A DNA stretch of 64,000 bases from a bacterium HR37 (lineage in GTDB: Bacteria > Desulfobacterota_D > UBA1144 > Nemesobacterales > CSP1-2): NCBI GenBank assembly GCA_002898375.1, contig BEIN01000001.1:1-64000 (forward strand). The letters run 5' to 3'. Below the pieces are notes generated by a model that saw only the letters and a list, made by a program, of their open reading frames with translations, did no database searches and was not told the DNA's origin. Both the position numbers and the translations under genes were made by a program. Shown piece by piece: positions 23,498 through 31,191 of the stretch. Each line of letters begins with the position of its first letter. Position 1 is the stretch's first letter.

Positions 23498-25288
23498 TTA
23501 CCTCTCCTTTACATCCACCCTTATTCTAAGCTCTAGTAGCTGTTTGGGGTCTACGGGTGAAGGGGCTTCTGTAAGCGGACAGAACCCTTTTTGCGTCTTT
23601 GGAAATGCGATTACATCCCTTATTGAGCTTGCTCCTGCAAGGAGCATGGTAAGCCTATCCAGTCCAAGTGCAATTCCGCCATGAGGTGGGGCACCGAATT
23701 CAAGTGCCTCAAGCAGGAAGCCAAACTTCTTCTTTGCATCCTCTTCTCCCAGGCCAATTCTTTCAAACAGCTTTCTCTGTATATCGCTTCTGTGTATTCT
23801 TATGCTTCCTCCTCCGATCTCAACCCCGTTTAGTACTATATCGTAAGCCCTTGCCCTTACCTTTTCCGGTTCCGTATCCAGTAGCTCTATGTCCTCTTCC
23901 TTTGGGGAGGTAAAGGGGTGGTGCATTGTAACATATCGGTTTTCGGTTTTATCAAATTCTAGTAACGGGAAGTCCACAATCCATAGAAATGCAAACCTGT
24001 TTTGCTCGATCATGTTAAACCGGTTTCCCAGGCGAAGTCTCAGGTTTGAGAGAACAAGGTTTACCGTGTAGCTTGTATCCGCTCCAAAGAATATAACGTC
24101 TCCGTCTTCTATGGTAAGAAGACGTTTTAGCTCTTTCTTCTCATGCTCGCTTAGGAATTTTGTTATGGGAGACTGCCATTCATCTCCTGAAACCCTGATC
24201 CAGGCAAGCCCCTTTGCACCGAGTGATTTTGCAAATTCGGTTAGCTCATCCAGTTCCTTTCTTGATAGGTGCTGAGCTTTGCCTTTAAGGTTAATAGCCT
24301 TTACTATACCTCCCTTCTTTACCGGATCGCTAAACACCTTGAATTCTGAGTTACGAAACACCTCGGTTATGTCATGGAGCTCAAGACCAAACCTTATATC
24401 CGGCTTATCTGTTCCATACCTTAACATGGCTTCATCGTAACTCATTCGTGGAAAGGGTATGTCTATATCTACTCCCTTTGTAGCTTTTAATATGGCCTTT
24501 ATCATCCCCTCAACCACCTCTATGACATCGTCTTCGGTAACAAAGGACATCTCAAGGTCAATCTGGGTAAACTCTGGTTGTCTATCAGCCCTTAGGTCCT
24601 CATCTCTAAAACACCTGACTATCTGATAGTATCGGTCAAAACCGGAGATCATAAGCGTTTGTTTAAGTAGCTGGGGAGACTGGGGAAGTGCGTAGAATTC
24701 ACCCGGGTTAAGTCTGCTTGGAACGAGAAAGTCTCTTGCTCCCTCAGGGGTTGATCTCGTAAGGTAAGGGGTTTCTATTTCTATGAATCCCTTTGAATCT
24801 AGGTAGCTTCTTGTTGCACGCATAACCTCGTGTCTAAGCATTAGGTTTTTTCTCATTACCGGCCTTCTAAGGTCCAGGAACCTGTATTTCATCCTGATAA
24901 GCTCATCAACTTTTATCTCATCTTCTACTGGAAATGGAAGGACCTTTGATCTGTTAAGTATTCTTAGTTCTCTGGCTATAACCTCAATCTCACCAGTTTT
25001 TATGTTTGGGTTTATCGTCTCATCCGGTCGTCTTACAACAGTTCCCTTTACTGCAATAACCCACTCATCCTTTAAAAGGTCTGCCTTTGTGTGTGATTCC
25101 TTGCTTACCTGGGGATTAAAAACGATCTGGACAACTCCTTCCCTATCCCTTAGATCCACAAATATGAGCCCTCCGTGATCCCTTTTTGAGTGAACCCATC
25201 CCATTAGGATAACTTCTCTGCCCAAGTCCTTAATTCCAAGGCTTCCACAGTAGTCTGTTCTTTTCCAGTCTCCAAGAAGCTCAAACAT
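23498..25288 (-). CDS. aspS: Aspartyl-tRNA synthetase
   Basis: 596 residues, bacterial type with the GAD insertion. Anticodon-binding OB domain at 1-105 (VILMGWVHSKRDHGGLIFVD), class II motif 2 FRDEDLRADRQPEFTQIDLE and motif 3 GIALGLDRLTMLL near the end, with QKGFCPLTEAP typical of bacterial AspRS. I chose ATG 25288, which has AAGGAG 8 nt upstream; the GTG at 25294 is too close to it. Whether it is discriminating or also charges tRNA-Asn cannot be told with certainty. Confidence 0.97.
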   Translation of the reverse strand: MFELLGDWKRTDYCGSLGIKDLGREVILMGWVHSKRDHGGLIFVDLRDREGVVQIVFNPQVSKESHTKADLLKDEWVIAVKGTVVRRPDETINPNIKTGEIEVIARELRILNRSKVLPFPVEDEIKVDELIRMKYRFLDLRRPVMRKNLMLRHEVMRATRSYLDSKGFIEIETPYLTRSTPEGARDFLVPSRLNPGEFYALPQSPQLLKQTLMISGFDRYYQIVRCFRDEDLRADRQPEFTQIDLEMSFVTEDDVIEVVEGMIKAILKATKGVDIDIPFPRMSYDEAMLRYGTDKPDIRFGLELHDITEVFRNSEFKVFSDPVKKGGIVKAINLKGKAQHLSRKELDELTEFAKSLGAKGLAWIRVSGDEWQSPITKFLSEHEKKELKRLLTIEDGDVIFFGADTSYTVNLVLSNLRLRLGNRFNMIEQNRFAFLWIVDFPLLEFDKTENRYVTMHHPFTSPKEEDIELLDTEPEKVRARAYDIVLNGVEIGGGSIRIHRSDIQRKLFERIGLGEEDAKKKFGFLLEALEFGAPPHGGIALGLDRLTMLLAGASSIRDVIAFPKTQKGFCPLTEAPSPVDPKQLLELRIRVDVKER

Positions 25289-25382
25289 GCGCACTACTCC
25301 TTTTTAATACTTTAACAGTTTATAGTTAGTGTTTAAAATGTTAACCTTTATAACGAGTTTGGCAAGAAAGGACGTTCTTAAA

Positions 25383-26846
25383 ATGGTAAGAAGGTACGGT
25401 TTGTTTATAGGTGGCAGGTGGGTATATACCTCACCTGATAAAGTGGTTGAGATTACAAACCCTGCAAATCAGGATGTTATAGCTGAGGTTTCTTTTGCAG
25501 ATGAAGAGGATACCAAAGAGGCCATAGTGAGTGCAAGAGATGCCTTTGAAAACGGACCTTGGAGAACCATGAGCCAGGTTGAGAGGGGTAAGCTGCTTTT
25601 AGCACTTGCACGCGCAATCAGAGAGCGCTCAGAAGAGCTTGCTAGATTGGAGAGCCTAAACTGTGGAAAGCCCTTACGTGAATCAAGGGTTGATGTAAAA
25701 GAGGCTGCCGATTGCTTTGAGTTCTACGGAGGCCTTGCCGATAAGGTAAAAGGCGAGATTACCCCTACACCGGATACTGGTTTTTTGGGTATGGTGTTTA
25801 GAGAACCAATCGGGGTTATAGGCCAGATTATACCCTGGAATTTCCCGCTTCTTATAGCTGCCTGGAAACTTGCTCCCGCTCTGGCTATGGGAAACTGTTG
25901 TGTTCTAAAGCCTTCTGAGTTAACCCCTATTACGGCTTTGGAACTGGCAGGTTTGATTAAGGAAGTTGGGTTTCCCGATGGTGTTGTAAACGTTGTAAGT
26001 GGCCTTGGTCCCGTTGTTGGTATGGAGATTGCAAGAAACGAGTATGTGGATAAGCTCTCTTTTACCGGCAGTATCGAGGTGGGAAAACAACTTATGAGGG
26101 TTGCGGCAGAGGGTTTAAAGAGGATCTCTCTTGAGCTTGGAGGAAAGTCTCCTGCAATTGTTTTTGACGATGCTAACCTGCCTTTTTCTGCCAGGTGGGT
26201 ACAGTTCGGGATATTTATGAACCAGGGTGAGGTCTGCTCTGCTACTTCAAGACTCTACGTTCATGAAAGTGTATATGATAGCTTTCTGGAAGAGCTGCTT
26301 AGGATAACAAGGGGGATTAAAATAGGAGACCCTCTGGATGAGGCTACGGAGATGGGACCTGTAATATCCAAAAGGCACCTGGAGAGGGTTCTTCGCTATA
26401 TAGATCTGGGTAAAAAAGAGGGGGCAGAGATTCTCTGTGGAGGCTTTCGTCTTATGGATGAACGTTTTAAAAGGGGCTTTTTCCTATCACCTACCATTTT
26501 TGTGGGTTGTAGAAACGATATGGCCATAGTTCAGGAGGAGATCTTTGGCCCTGTGCTTGTGGTTTTTAAGTTTAAGGATGAGGATGAGGCTGTGGAGCTT
26601 GCAAATGCAACAAGGTACGGCCTTGGGGCGGCGGTCTTTACAAGAGACGTGGGTAGGGTATATAGGGTTGTGGAAAAGCTAAGAGCTGGGGTGGTATGGG
26701 TTAACTCTTCACAGTTGTGTTTTGTTCAGCTTCCATGGGGAGGGTATAAGCAGAGCGGTATCGGAAGAGAACTTGGTACGTACGCAGTTGAGGAATACAC
26801 CCAGCTTAAACAGGTTGTAATTAACGTTGGTTACGGAACTGTTTAG
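25383..26846 (+). CDS. NAD(P)-dependent aldehyde dehydrogenase, betaine-aldehyde-like
   Basis: 487 residues from ATG 25383 (AAAGGA 10 nt upstream), giving the usual start MVRRYGLFIGGRWV; GTG 25329 and ATG 25338 would add an unusual leader. Rossmann segment GVIGQIIPWNFPLLIAAWK, catalytic Glu near 251 (LELGGKSP) and catalytic Cys near 285 in NQGEVCSATSRLYVHE. The NQGEVCSATSRL pattern is common in betaine aldehyde and aminoaldehyde dehydrogenases, but substrate cannot be fixed from this. No choline or polyamine genes are adjacent. It is divergent from aspS. Confidence 0.9.
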   Translation: MVRRYGLFIGGRWVYTSPDKVVEITNPANQDVIAEVSFADEEDTKEAIVSARDAFENGPWRTMSQVERGKLLLALARAIRERSEELARLESLNCGKPLRESRVDVKEAADCFEFYGGLADKVKGEITPTPDTGFLGMVFREPIGVIGQIIPWNFPLLIAAWKLAPALAMGNCCVLKPSELTPITALELAGLIKEVGFPDGVVNVVSGLGPVVGMEIARNEYVDKLSFTGSIEVGKQLMRVAAEGLKRISLELGGKSPAIVFDDANLPFSARWVQFGIFMNQGEVCSATSRLYVHESVYDSFLEELLRITRGIKIGDPLDEATEMGPVISKRHLERVLRYIDLGKKEGAEILCGGFRLMDERFKRGFFLSPTIFVGCRNDMAIVQEEIFGPVLVVFKFKDEDEAVELANATRYGLGAAVFTRDVGRVYRVVEKLRAGVVWVNSSQLCFVQLPWGGYKQSGIGRELGTYAVEEYTQLKQVVINVGYGTV

Positions 26847-26905
26847 TTTATTGTTTTGTGTAATATAGAATATGTTGTAAAACTTAATCAAAAGGGAGAG
26901 ATATC

Positions 26906-27820
26906 TTGGAATTAGAGGATGAGAAAAAAACAGAGCAGGGTTTCCGTTCGGGGTTTATCTCGATAATTGGGAGACCAAATGTGGGGAAATCTACGCTTCT
27001 AAATGTAATAGTCGGTGAGAAGATCTCTGCTGTCTCTGAAAAGCCCAACACAACAAGAAACAGAATAGTGGGTATAAAGACCCTTCCCCATGCTCAGCTT
27101 ATCTTTCTCGATACTCCCGGAATACATAAGGCAAAGGGTGAGTTGGGTAAAGCAATGGTTCAAGCTGCAGTAAATACAATAGGGGAAGCGGATGTAATCC
27201 TTATGATGATTGAGGTAAACGAGCCATTTGGACCAGGGGATCGTTTCATAATTGAGAGCCTGCCTAAGCCAGCCATACTGGTGATTAATAAGATTGACAC
27301 CGTAAAGAAAGGTAAGATACTTGAGATTATGGCTCAATCACAGGAGTTTGAGGGAAAGTTCCTAGAAGTTGTACCGGTTTCTGCCATCAGAGCAGACGGA
27401 ATTGATGACCTTATAAACACGATAATTAAGTATCTTCCTGAGGGCCCCAAGTATTTCCCTGAGGATATGATTACCGACCAGCCCGAGAGGTTTCTTGTAG
27501 CCGAGCTTATAAGGGAGAAGATATTTAACCTCACACGTCAGGAGATCCCTTACTCAACTGCCGTGGTGGTTGAGGAATTTAAGGATGTTCCTGATAAAAA
27601 CCTTGTAAGGATTTCTGCGGTGATCTATGTTGAGAAGGAAAATCATAAGGCTATAGTAATCGGGGAGAAGGGAAGGATGCTAAAGCAGATCGGAACCCTT
27701 GCAAGGGCTGATATAGAAAGGGTGCTTGGAGCCAAAGTCTATCTTGAGCTCTGGGTAAAGGTTAAAGAAAGATGGACACAGAGGGCTGATTTAATCAGAG
27801 AGTTTGGTTATGGAAGTTAG
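26906..27820 (+). CDS. era: GTPase Era
   Basis: 304 residues. G1 GRPNVGKSTLLN (about 22-33), G3 DTPGIH, G4 NKID, and a C-terminal KH domain with VIGEKGRMLKQIG. It binds the 3' end of 16S rRNA and helps 30S assembly. It begins with TTG after GGGAGAG; no in-frame ATG or GTG fits. An AT-rich 59-nt gap separates it from the dehydrogenase gene. Confidence 0.97.
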   Translation: MELEDEKKTEQGFRSGFISIIGRPNVGKSTLLNVIVGEKISAVSEKPNTTRNRIVGIKTLPHAQLIFLDTPGIHKAKGELGKAMVQAAVNTIGEADVILMMIEVNEPFGPGDRFIIESLPKPAILVINKIDTVKKGKILEIMAQSQEFEGKFLEVVPVSAIRADGIDDLINTIIKYLPEGPKYFPEDMITDQPERFLVAELIREKIFNLTRQEIPYSTAVVVEEFKDVPDKNLVRISAVIYVEKENHKAIVIGEKGRMLKQIGTLARADIERVLGAKVYLELWVKVKERWTQRADLIREFGYGS

Positions 27821-27837
27821 AAAAAAGACAGAGAGGT

Positions 27838-28632
27838 TTACTTCCCCTCAAACTTTGGTTTTCTCTTCTCAGAGAATGCCTTTTTCCCTTCTTTGTAGTC
27901 TTTGCTCTCCTGGACAATCTTAATCATCTGTTTTATACGTTCCTCATCTTCTGCGTTAAGCACCTGATTTCTTTGCCATCCGTTTATTATCTCTTTCATT
28001 GTGGTCATTGAAAGTGGTGCATTCTCGCATATCTCGGATGCAATCTCATAAGTTAGATCCTCAAGCCTTTCTCTTGGAACCACGTAGTTTACAAGCCCTA
28101 TCTTTTCGGCTCTTTTTGCATCAATGTTTTTCCCCAGTAGGAATAGCTCCTTGGTATAGCCAATCCCAATTAGGTTGATGAACTTACGTATGCCAATGTA
28201 AGAGTAGGTAACACCAAGCTTTGCCGGAGGCATACCGAAAACCGCATCTTCAACTGCTATCCTTAGATCACAGGTTACAGCAAGTTCCAGTCCCGCTCCG
28301 AATGCGTATCCGTTTATCATTGCCAAAATGGGGTAGGGAAAGCTCTCTATTGCTTTGGATACAACTGTTAGAGGGTGGTCTTCTATGTAGTCTCTCATCA
28401 TATCATCCTCTATGTCTTTTCCTATTGCCATTATGTCATAGCCTGCTGAAAATGCCCTGTTTCCGGCTCCCCGTATTATGACGCATCTTATCTTTTCTTC
28501 CCCTTTTAACCTCTCAAGTTCTTTGCTTAGCTCAAGTAGCATACCAGGTGTTAGGGAGTTTCTCTTTTCCGGTCTGTTAATGGTTATGGTGCATATTTGA
28601 TTGTCTTTCTGTAAGAGCAACTCACCGCTCAC
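27838..28632 (-). CDS. Enoyl-CoA hydratase/isomerase (crotonase) family, decarboxylase-like
   Basis: 264 residues. Oxyanion-hole segments AFSAGYDI and GYAFGAGLELAVTCDLRIA are clear. The first catalytic Glu position is kept (GAGLELA), but where true hydratases have the second Glu (FGxPE) this protein reads FGMPPAKLGVTYS, as in methylmalonyl-CoA decarboxylase-like members. Hydratase activity is therefore doubtful, and a decarboxylase or other crotonase reaction is more likely. GTG start with AAAGGAGGGAG upstream. It faces era with a 17-nt gap and has no operon partner. Confidence 0.88.
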   Translation of the reverse strand: MSGELLLQKDNQICTITINRPEKRNSLTPGMLLELSKELERLKGEEKIRCVIIRGAGNRAFSAGYDIMAIGKDIEDDMMRDYIEDHPLTVVSKAIESFPYPILAMINGYAFGAGLELAVTCDLRIAVEDAVFGMPPAKLGVTYSYIGIRKFINLIGIGYTKELFLLGKNIDAKRAEKIGLVNYVVPRERLEDLTYEIASEICENAPLSMTTMKEIINGWQRNQVLNAEDEERIKQMIKIVQESKDYKEGKKAFSEKRKPKFEGK

Positions 28633-28767
28633 AAGCTCCCTCCTTTAAGTGGTAAAGGATTAGTATTATGTTTAAAGATAATTTTTGTCAAATCTTAAGC
28701 CACTGTAAATACAACTGGAATATTTAGGAGATTTTTGTTAATATTGTTAAAACAGGAGGAATTGGCC

Positions 28768-29268
28768 ATGCCCGTATATGAGTATGAGTGTGATAACTGT
28801 GTTGATGAGTACAACTCTGACATATCAGCGCTTGTTGCAAGACTTAATAAATCAAACGCTTCAAGGATAATGAAGAAGAACCCAAAGTTTTTCTACATAG
28901 AGGTTTTTGATGATAAGAAAAACAAGCTTGTATTTGCCTTGGGTGAGAGGGGAAAACCTAACATAAGGAGGTTTCGCTATAAGCTTAAAAATAACAAGAT
29001 TCTTTATCTCGAGTTAAAGAACTTTAGGTTTTCTGAGTTAATATACGATAAAGAGGAAGAGAAGAATCTTATCTGTCCACTGTGTAATAGGGGCGATAGG
29101 ATAAGAAGGGTGTTTTCTACCTTTAAAGCAATTTTTGATAAAAGAGACAGGGCTCCTGGTCCGGGTGATGAGCTTGCCTGGCATCTGGATTATAAGAAGA
29201 TGAAGGATGAGGAGATAGCAAGCTCATGGGTTGGCCCTGAGTATCTGGAACAGTACTTTAACGATTAA
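28768..29268 (+). CDS. FmdB-like zinc ribbon protein split by an inserted domain
   Basis: 166 residues from ATG 28768 (AGGAGGA 7 nt upstream); the TTG at 28735 in the track is not needed. It begins MPVYEYECDNC like the FmdB regulatory zinc-ribbon family, then has about 70 extra residues (about 14-84, Lys/Asn-rich, strand-like YIEVFDDKKNKLVFALG), and resumes FmdB-like FRFSELIYDKEEEKNLICPLC. The resumed part lines up residue by residue with the downstream paralogue (KFAELVMEKEEEKKLSCPKC). The C-terminal tail (DELAWHLDYKKMKDEEIASS) is extra too. All four zinc-binding Cys are kept. Function unknown. Confidence 0.8.
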   Translation: MPVYEYECDNCVDEYNSDISALVARLNKSNASRIMKKNPKFFYIEVFDDKKNKLVFALGERGKPNIRRFRYKLKNNKILYLELKNFRFSELIYDKEEEKNLICPLCNRGDRIRRVFSTFKAIFDKRDRAPGPGDELAWHLDYKKMKDEEIASSWVGPEYLEQYFND

Positions 29269-29281
29269 AAGGGGAGGTAAA

Positions 29282-29545
29282 ATGCCACTATATGAGTATG
29301 AGTGTTTAAAGTGTAAGCATAAGTTTGCTGAATTGGTAATGGAGAAAGAGGAGGAAAAAAAGCTAAGCTGTCCAAAGTGTAAATCAAAGAAACTGGAGCG
29401 TCTGTTTTCCTCATTTGCACTTGTTTCTGATCTCTCCACGGATATGCCAAAGCCAGACCTCTCAGGTTTACCCCCTGAGGTTCGGGCAAGAACAGTAATT
29501 ACCGACTATATAGAGCCTAAAGATAGGCATAAAACGATTAGATAA
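29282..29545 (+). CDS. FmdB family zinc ribbon protein
   Basis: 87 residues from ATG 29282 (GGGGAGGT just upstream). Canonical FmdB start MPLYEYECLKCKHKF, second knuckle CPKC, then RLFSSFALVSDLS. The family name comes from a regulator of formamidase genes, but most members are uncharacterised small zinc proteins. It follows its expanded paralogue by 13 nt, so the two are likely co-expressed. A Pro-rich tail ends the protein. Confidence 0.9.
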   Translation: MPLYEYECLKCKHKFAELVMEKEEEKKLSCPKCKSKKLERLFSSFALVSDLSTDMPKPDLSGLPPEVRARTVITDYIEPKDRHKTIR

Positions 29546-29563
29546 CCTCTTTGCTGGTAGAAA

Positions 29564-30229
29564 CTAAGGGGAAGAGCGGTATTTGTGTTTGGGTTTTCCA
29601 AACCTCCTTGCAAGCTCTTTGTATATATCTTCAGGGGTTATACCGAAGTATGCAAGCACTAAAAGAGAGTGAAACCATAGGTCTGCTGTTTCGTATACTA
29701 TCTCATCCTTGCTACCGTTTTTAGCTGCTATTATGGTCTCAGTTGCTTCCTCTCCCAGTTTCTTTAGTATCCTATCTATCCCGTTCTGGAAAAGAGAGCT
29801 TACGTAGGAGTGCTCTTTTGGGTTTCGTTTCCTATCTTCTACCACGTTGTATACCTCTTCTAGTGTTTTACCCAATCTTGGAGCTCCAAAGGTTGGGGCA
29901 TTTTTTTCCTGTCCTTCGATGGTTTTAAAAAAGCAACTCCTTTGACCTGTATGGCATGTAACCCCTCTCTGATTCACGGTTATAAGGATTGCGTCTTTAT
30001 CGCAATCAACAAAGACTTCCCTTACCTCCTGAAAATTCCCCGATTCTTCTCCCTTTTGCCATAGCTTGCTTCGTGATCTACTCCAGAAGTGGACCTTTGC
30101 GGTTCTAAGTGTTTCTTCAATTGCCTCTTTGTTTGCATAAGCGACCATAAGTACCTGACCGTTTTCAGCATCCTGAATAACAACTGGAACAAGCCCTCTG
30201 TCATCAAACTTTATATCCTCTGTATTCAT
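29564..30229 (-). CDS. hisI: Bifunctional phosphoribosyl-AMP cyclohydrolase / phosphoribosyl-ATP pyrophosphatase
   Basis: 221 residues, HisI-HisE fusion (often named hisIE). The HisI half (1-120) shows [19 protein letters not shown] and the metal-binding DCDKDA and [13 protein letters not shown]. The HisE half (about 125-221) shows [21 protein letters not shown]. It carries out steps 2 and 3 of histidine synthesis. Start ATG has GGAGGAGCAAA upstream. No other his genes are in the window. Divergent from rpoZ. Confidence 0.97.
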   Translation of the reverse strand: MNTEDIKFDDRGLVPVVIQDAENGQVLMVAYANKEAIEETLRTAKVHFWSRSRSKLWQKGEESGNFQEVREVFVDCDKDAILITVNQRGVTCHTGQRSCFFKTIEGQEKNAPTFGAPRLGKTLEEVYNVVEDRKRNPKEHSYVSSLFQNGIDRILKKLGEEATETIIAAKNGSKDEIVYETADLWFHSLLVLAYFGITPEDIYKELARRFGKPKHKYRSSP

Positions 30230-30262
30230 TTTGCTCCTCCATGGCTTATACTAACCCTCGGA

Positions 30263-30293
30263 TTTTTCTGTATCGAGCTGATATCCAGAAAAA
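30263..30293. repeat. Hairpin-forming inverted repeat in the hisIE-rpoZ divergent region
   Basis: TTTTTCTG (30263-30270) and CAGAAAAA (30286-30293) are perfect 8-nt arms, and inside them TATC/GATA can extend the stem around GAGCT with a 2-nt bulge. It lies 33 nt upstream of the hisIE start. It could be an operator or an RNA leader structure for hisIE; nothing identifies it as a T-box or a known his leader. Confidence 0.35.
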
Positions 30294-30366
30294 CTTTACT
30301 ACCTTGGGTTTGTAGCTTATATTTTATAAAAAAAAGTAACAATAAACCAATAGGGGAGGGTAATGG

Positions 30367-30582
30367 ATGGCAAGAATCACAATTGAGGATTGCCTTGAGA
30401 AGGTGGGAAACAGATTTGCCCTTTCTATAGCTGCAATGAAGAGGGCAAAGCAGCTCGTTAAGGGAGCAAAACCTTTAAGTGAGGAATCCGAAAATAAGCA
30501 CGTTGTCCTTGCCTTAAGGGAGATTGCGGAAGGTAAGGTAAAGGTTATCTATCCTCCGGGTTACGATAACAAAACCAGGTAG
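30367..30582 (+). CDS. rpoZ: RNA polymerase omega subunit
   Basis: 71 residues. [30 protein letters not shown] is the conserved omega start, followed by [16 protein letters not shown]. It helps fold and hold the beta' subunit. AGGGGAGGG precedes the ATG. The stop codon is immediately followed by the ATG of the MarC-like gene. It stands apart from gmk and spoT, its common neighbours elsewhere. Confidence 0.96.
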   Translation: MARITIEDCLEKVGNRFALSIAAMKRAKQLVKGAKPLSEESENKHVVLALREIAEGKVKVIYPPGYDNKTR

Positions 30583-31176
30583 ATGATAGAGTCTTTGGTT
30601 CTGTGCTTTATTCCCCTTTTTGTCGCTATAGACCCCGTTGGAATTATCCCTTTGTATCTTTCCTTTACAAGGGGTTTAACCTCTGAAGAGAGAAAGAAGG
30701 TTGCAAAGGATTCCATACTTACTGCGTGCGCTATAGGGATTGTGTTTGTTCTTGGCGGGAAATTCATATTCAGGATTCTGGGTATAAGTGTTTCAGACTT
30801 TGCAATTGCAGGCGGACTTCTTCTCTTTGCCTTCTCTCTTTTGGATCTTTTAAGGGGTGAGAATCCCGGGGTAAGAGGTATTAGTGGTTCTTCTCTCGGG
30901 ATATTTCCGATGGGTACTCCTCTTATAGCAGGTCCTGCTGTGCTTACCACCCTTATAATACTTGTGGATTCTCAGGGATTTTTTGCAACCTTGATTGCCT
31001 TTGGGCTAAATCTTTTCGTTCTGGGTGTTATCCTTTTTAAATCGGAGGTAATACTTTTATATCTTGGTGAAAGTGGTGCTCGTGCTTTTGCAAAGGTAAT
31101 GAGTATACTCCTTGCAGCCATAGGCATTATGATGGTGCGAAGGGGAATAATGGATATGGTTTCAGGAAAACTATAG
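30583..31176 (+). CDS. MarC family integral membrane protein
   Basis: 197 residues, six hydrophobic helices. LFVAIDPVGIIPLYLSFT and IFPMGTPLIAGPAVLTTLI are the two conserved half-repeats of the MarC/NAAT family. Despite the name, MarC is not shown to cause drug resistance; some relatives transport amino acids. The ATG abuts the rpoZ stop, so translation is probably coupled. Confidence 0.92.
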   Translation: MIESLVLCFIPLFVAIDPVGIIPLYLSFTRGLTSEERKKVAKDSILTACAIGIVFVLGGKFIFRILGISVSDFAIAGGLLLFAFSLLDLLRGENPGVRGISGSSLGIFPMGTPLIAGPAVLTTLIILVDSQGFFATLIAFGLNLFVLGVILFKSEVILLYLGESGARAFAKVMSILLAAIGIMMVRRGIMDMVSGKL

Positions 31177-31191
31177 CAACGGGATTGCAGG

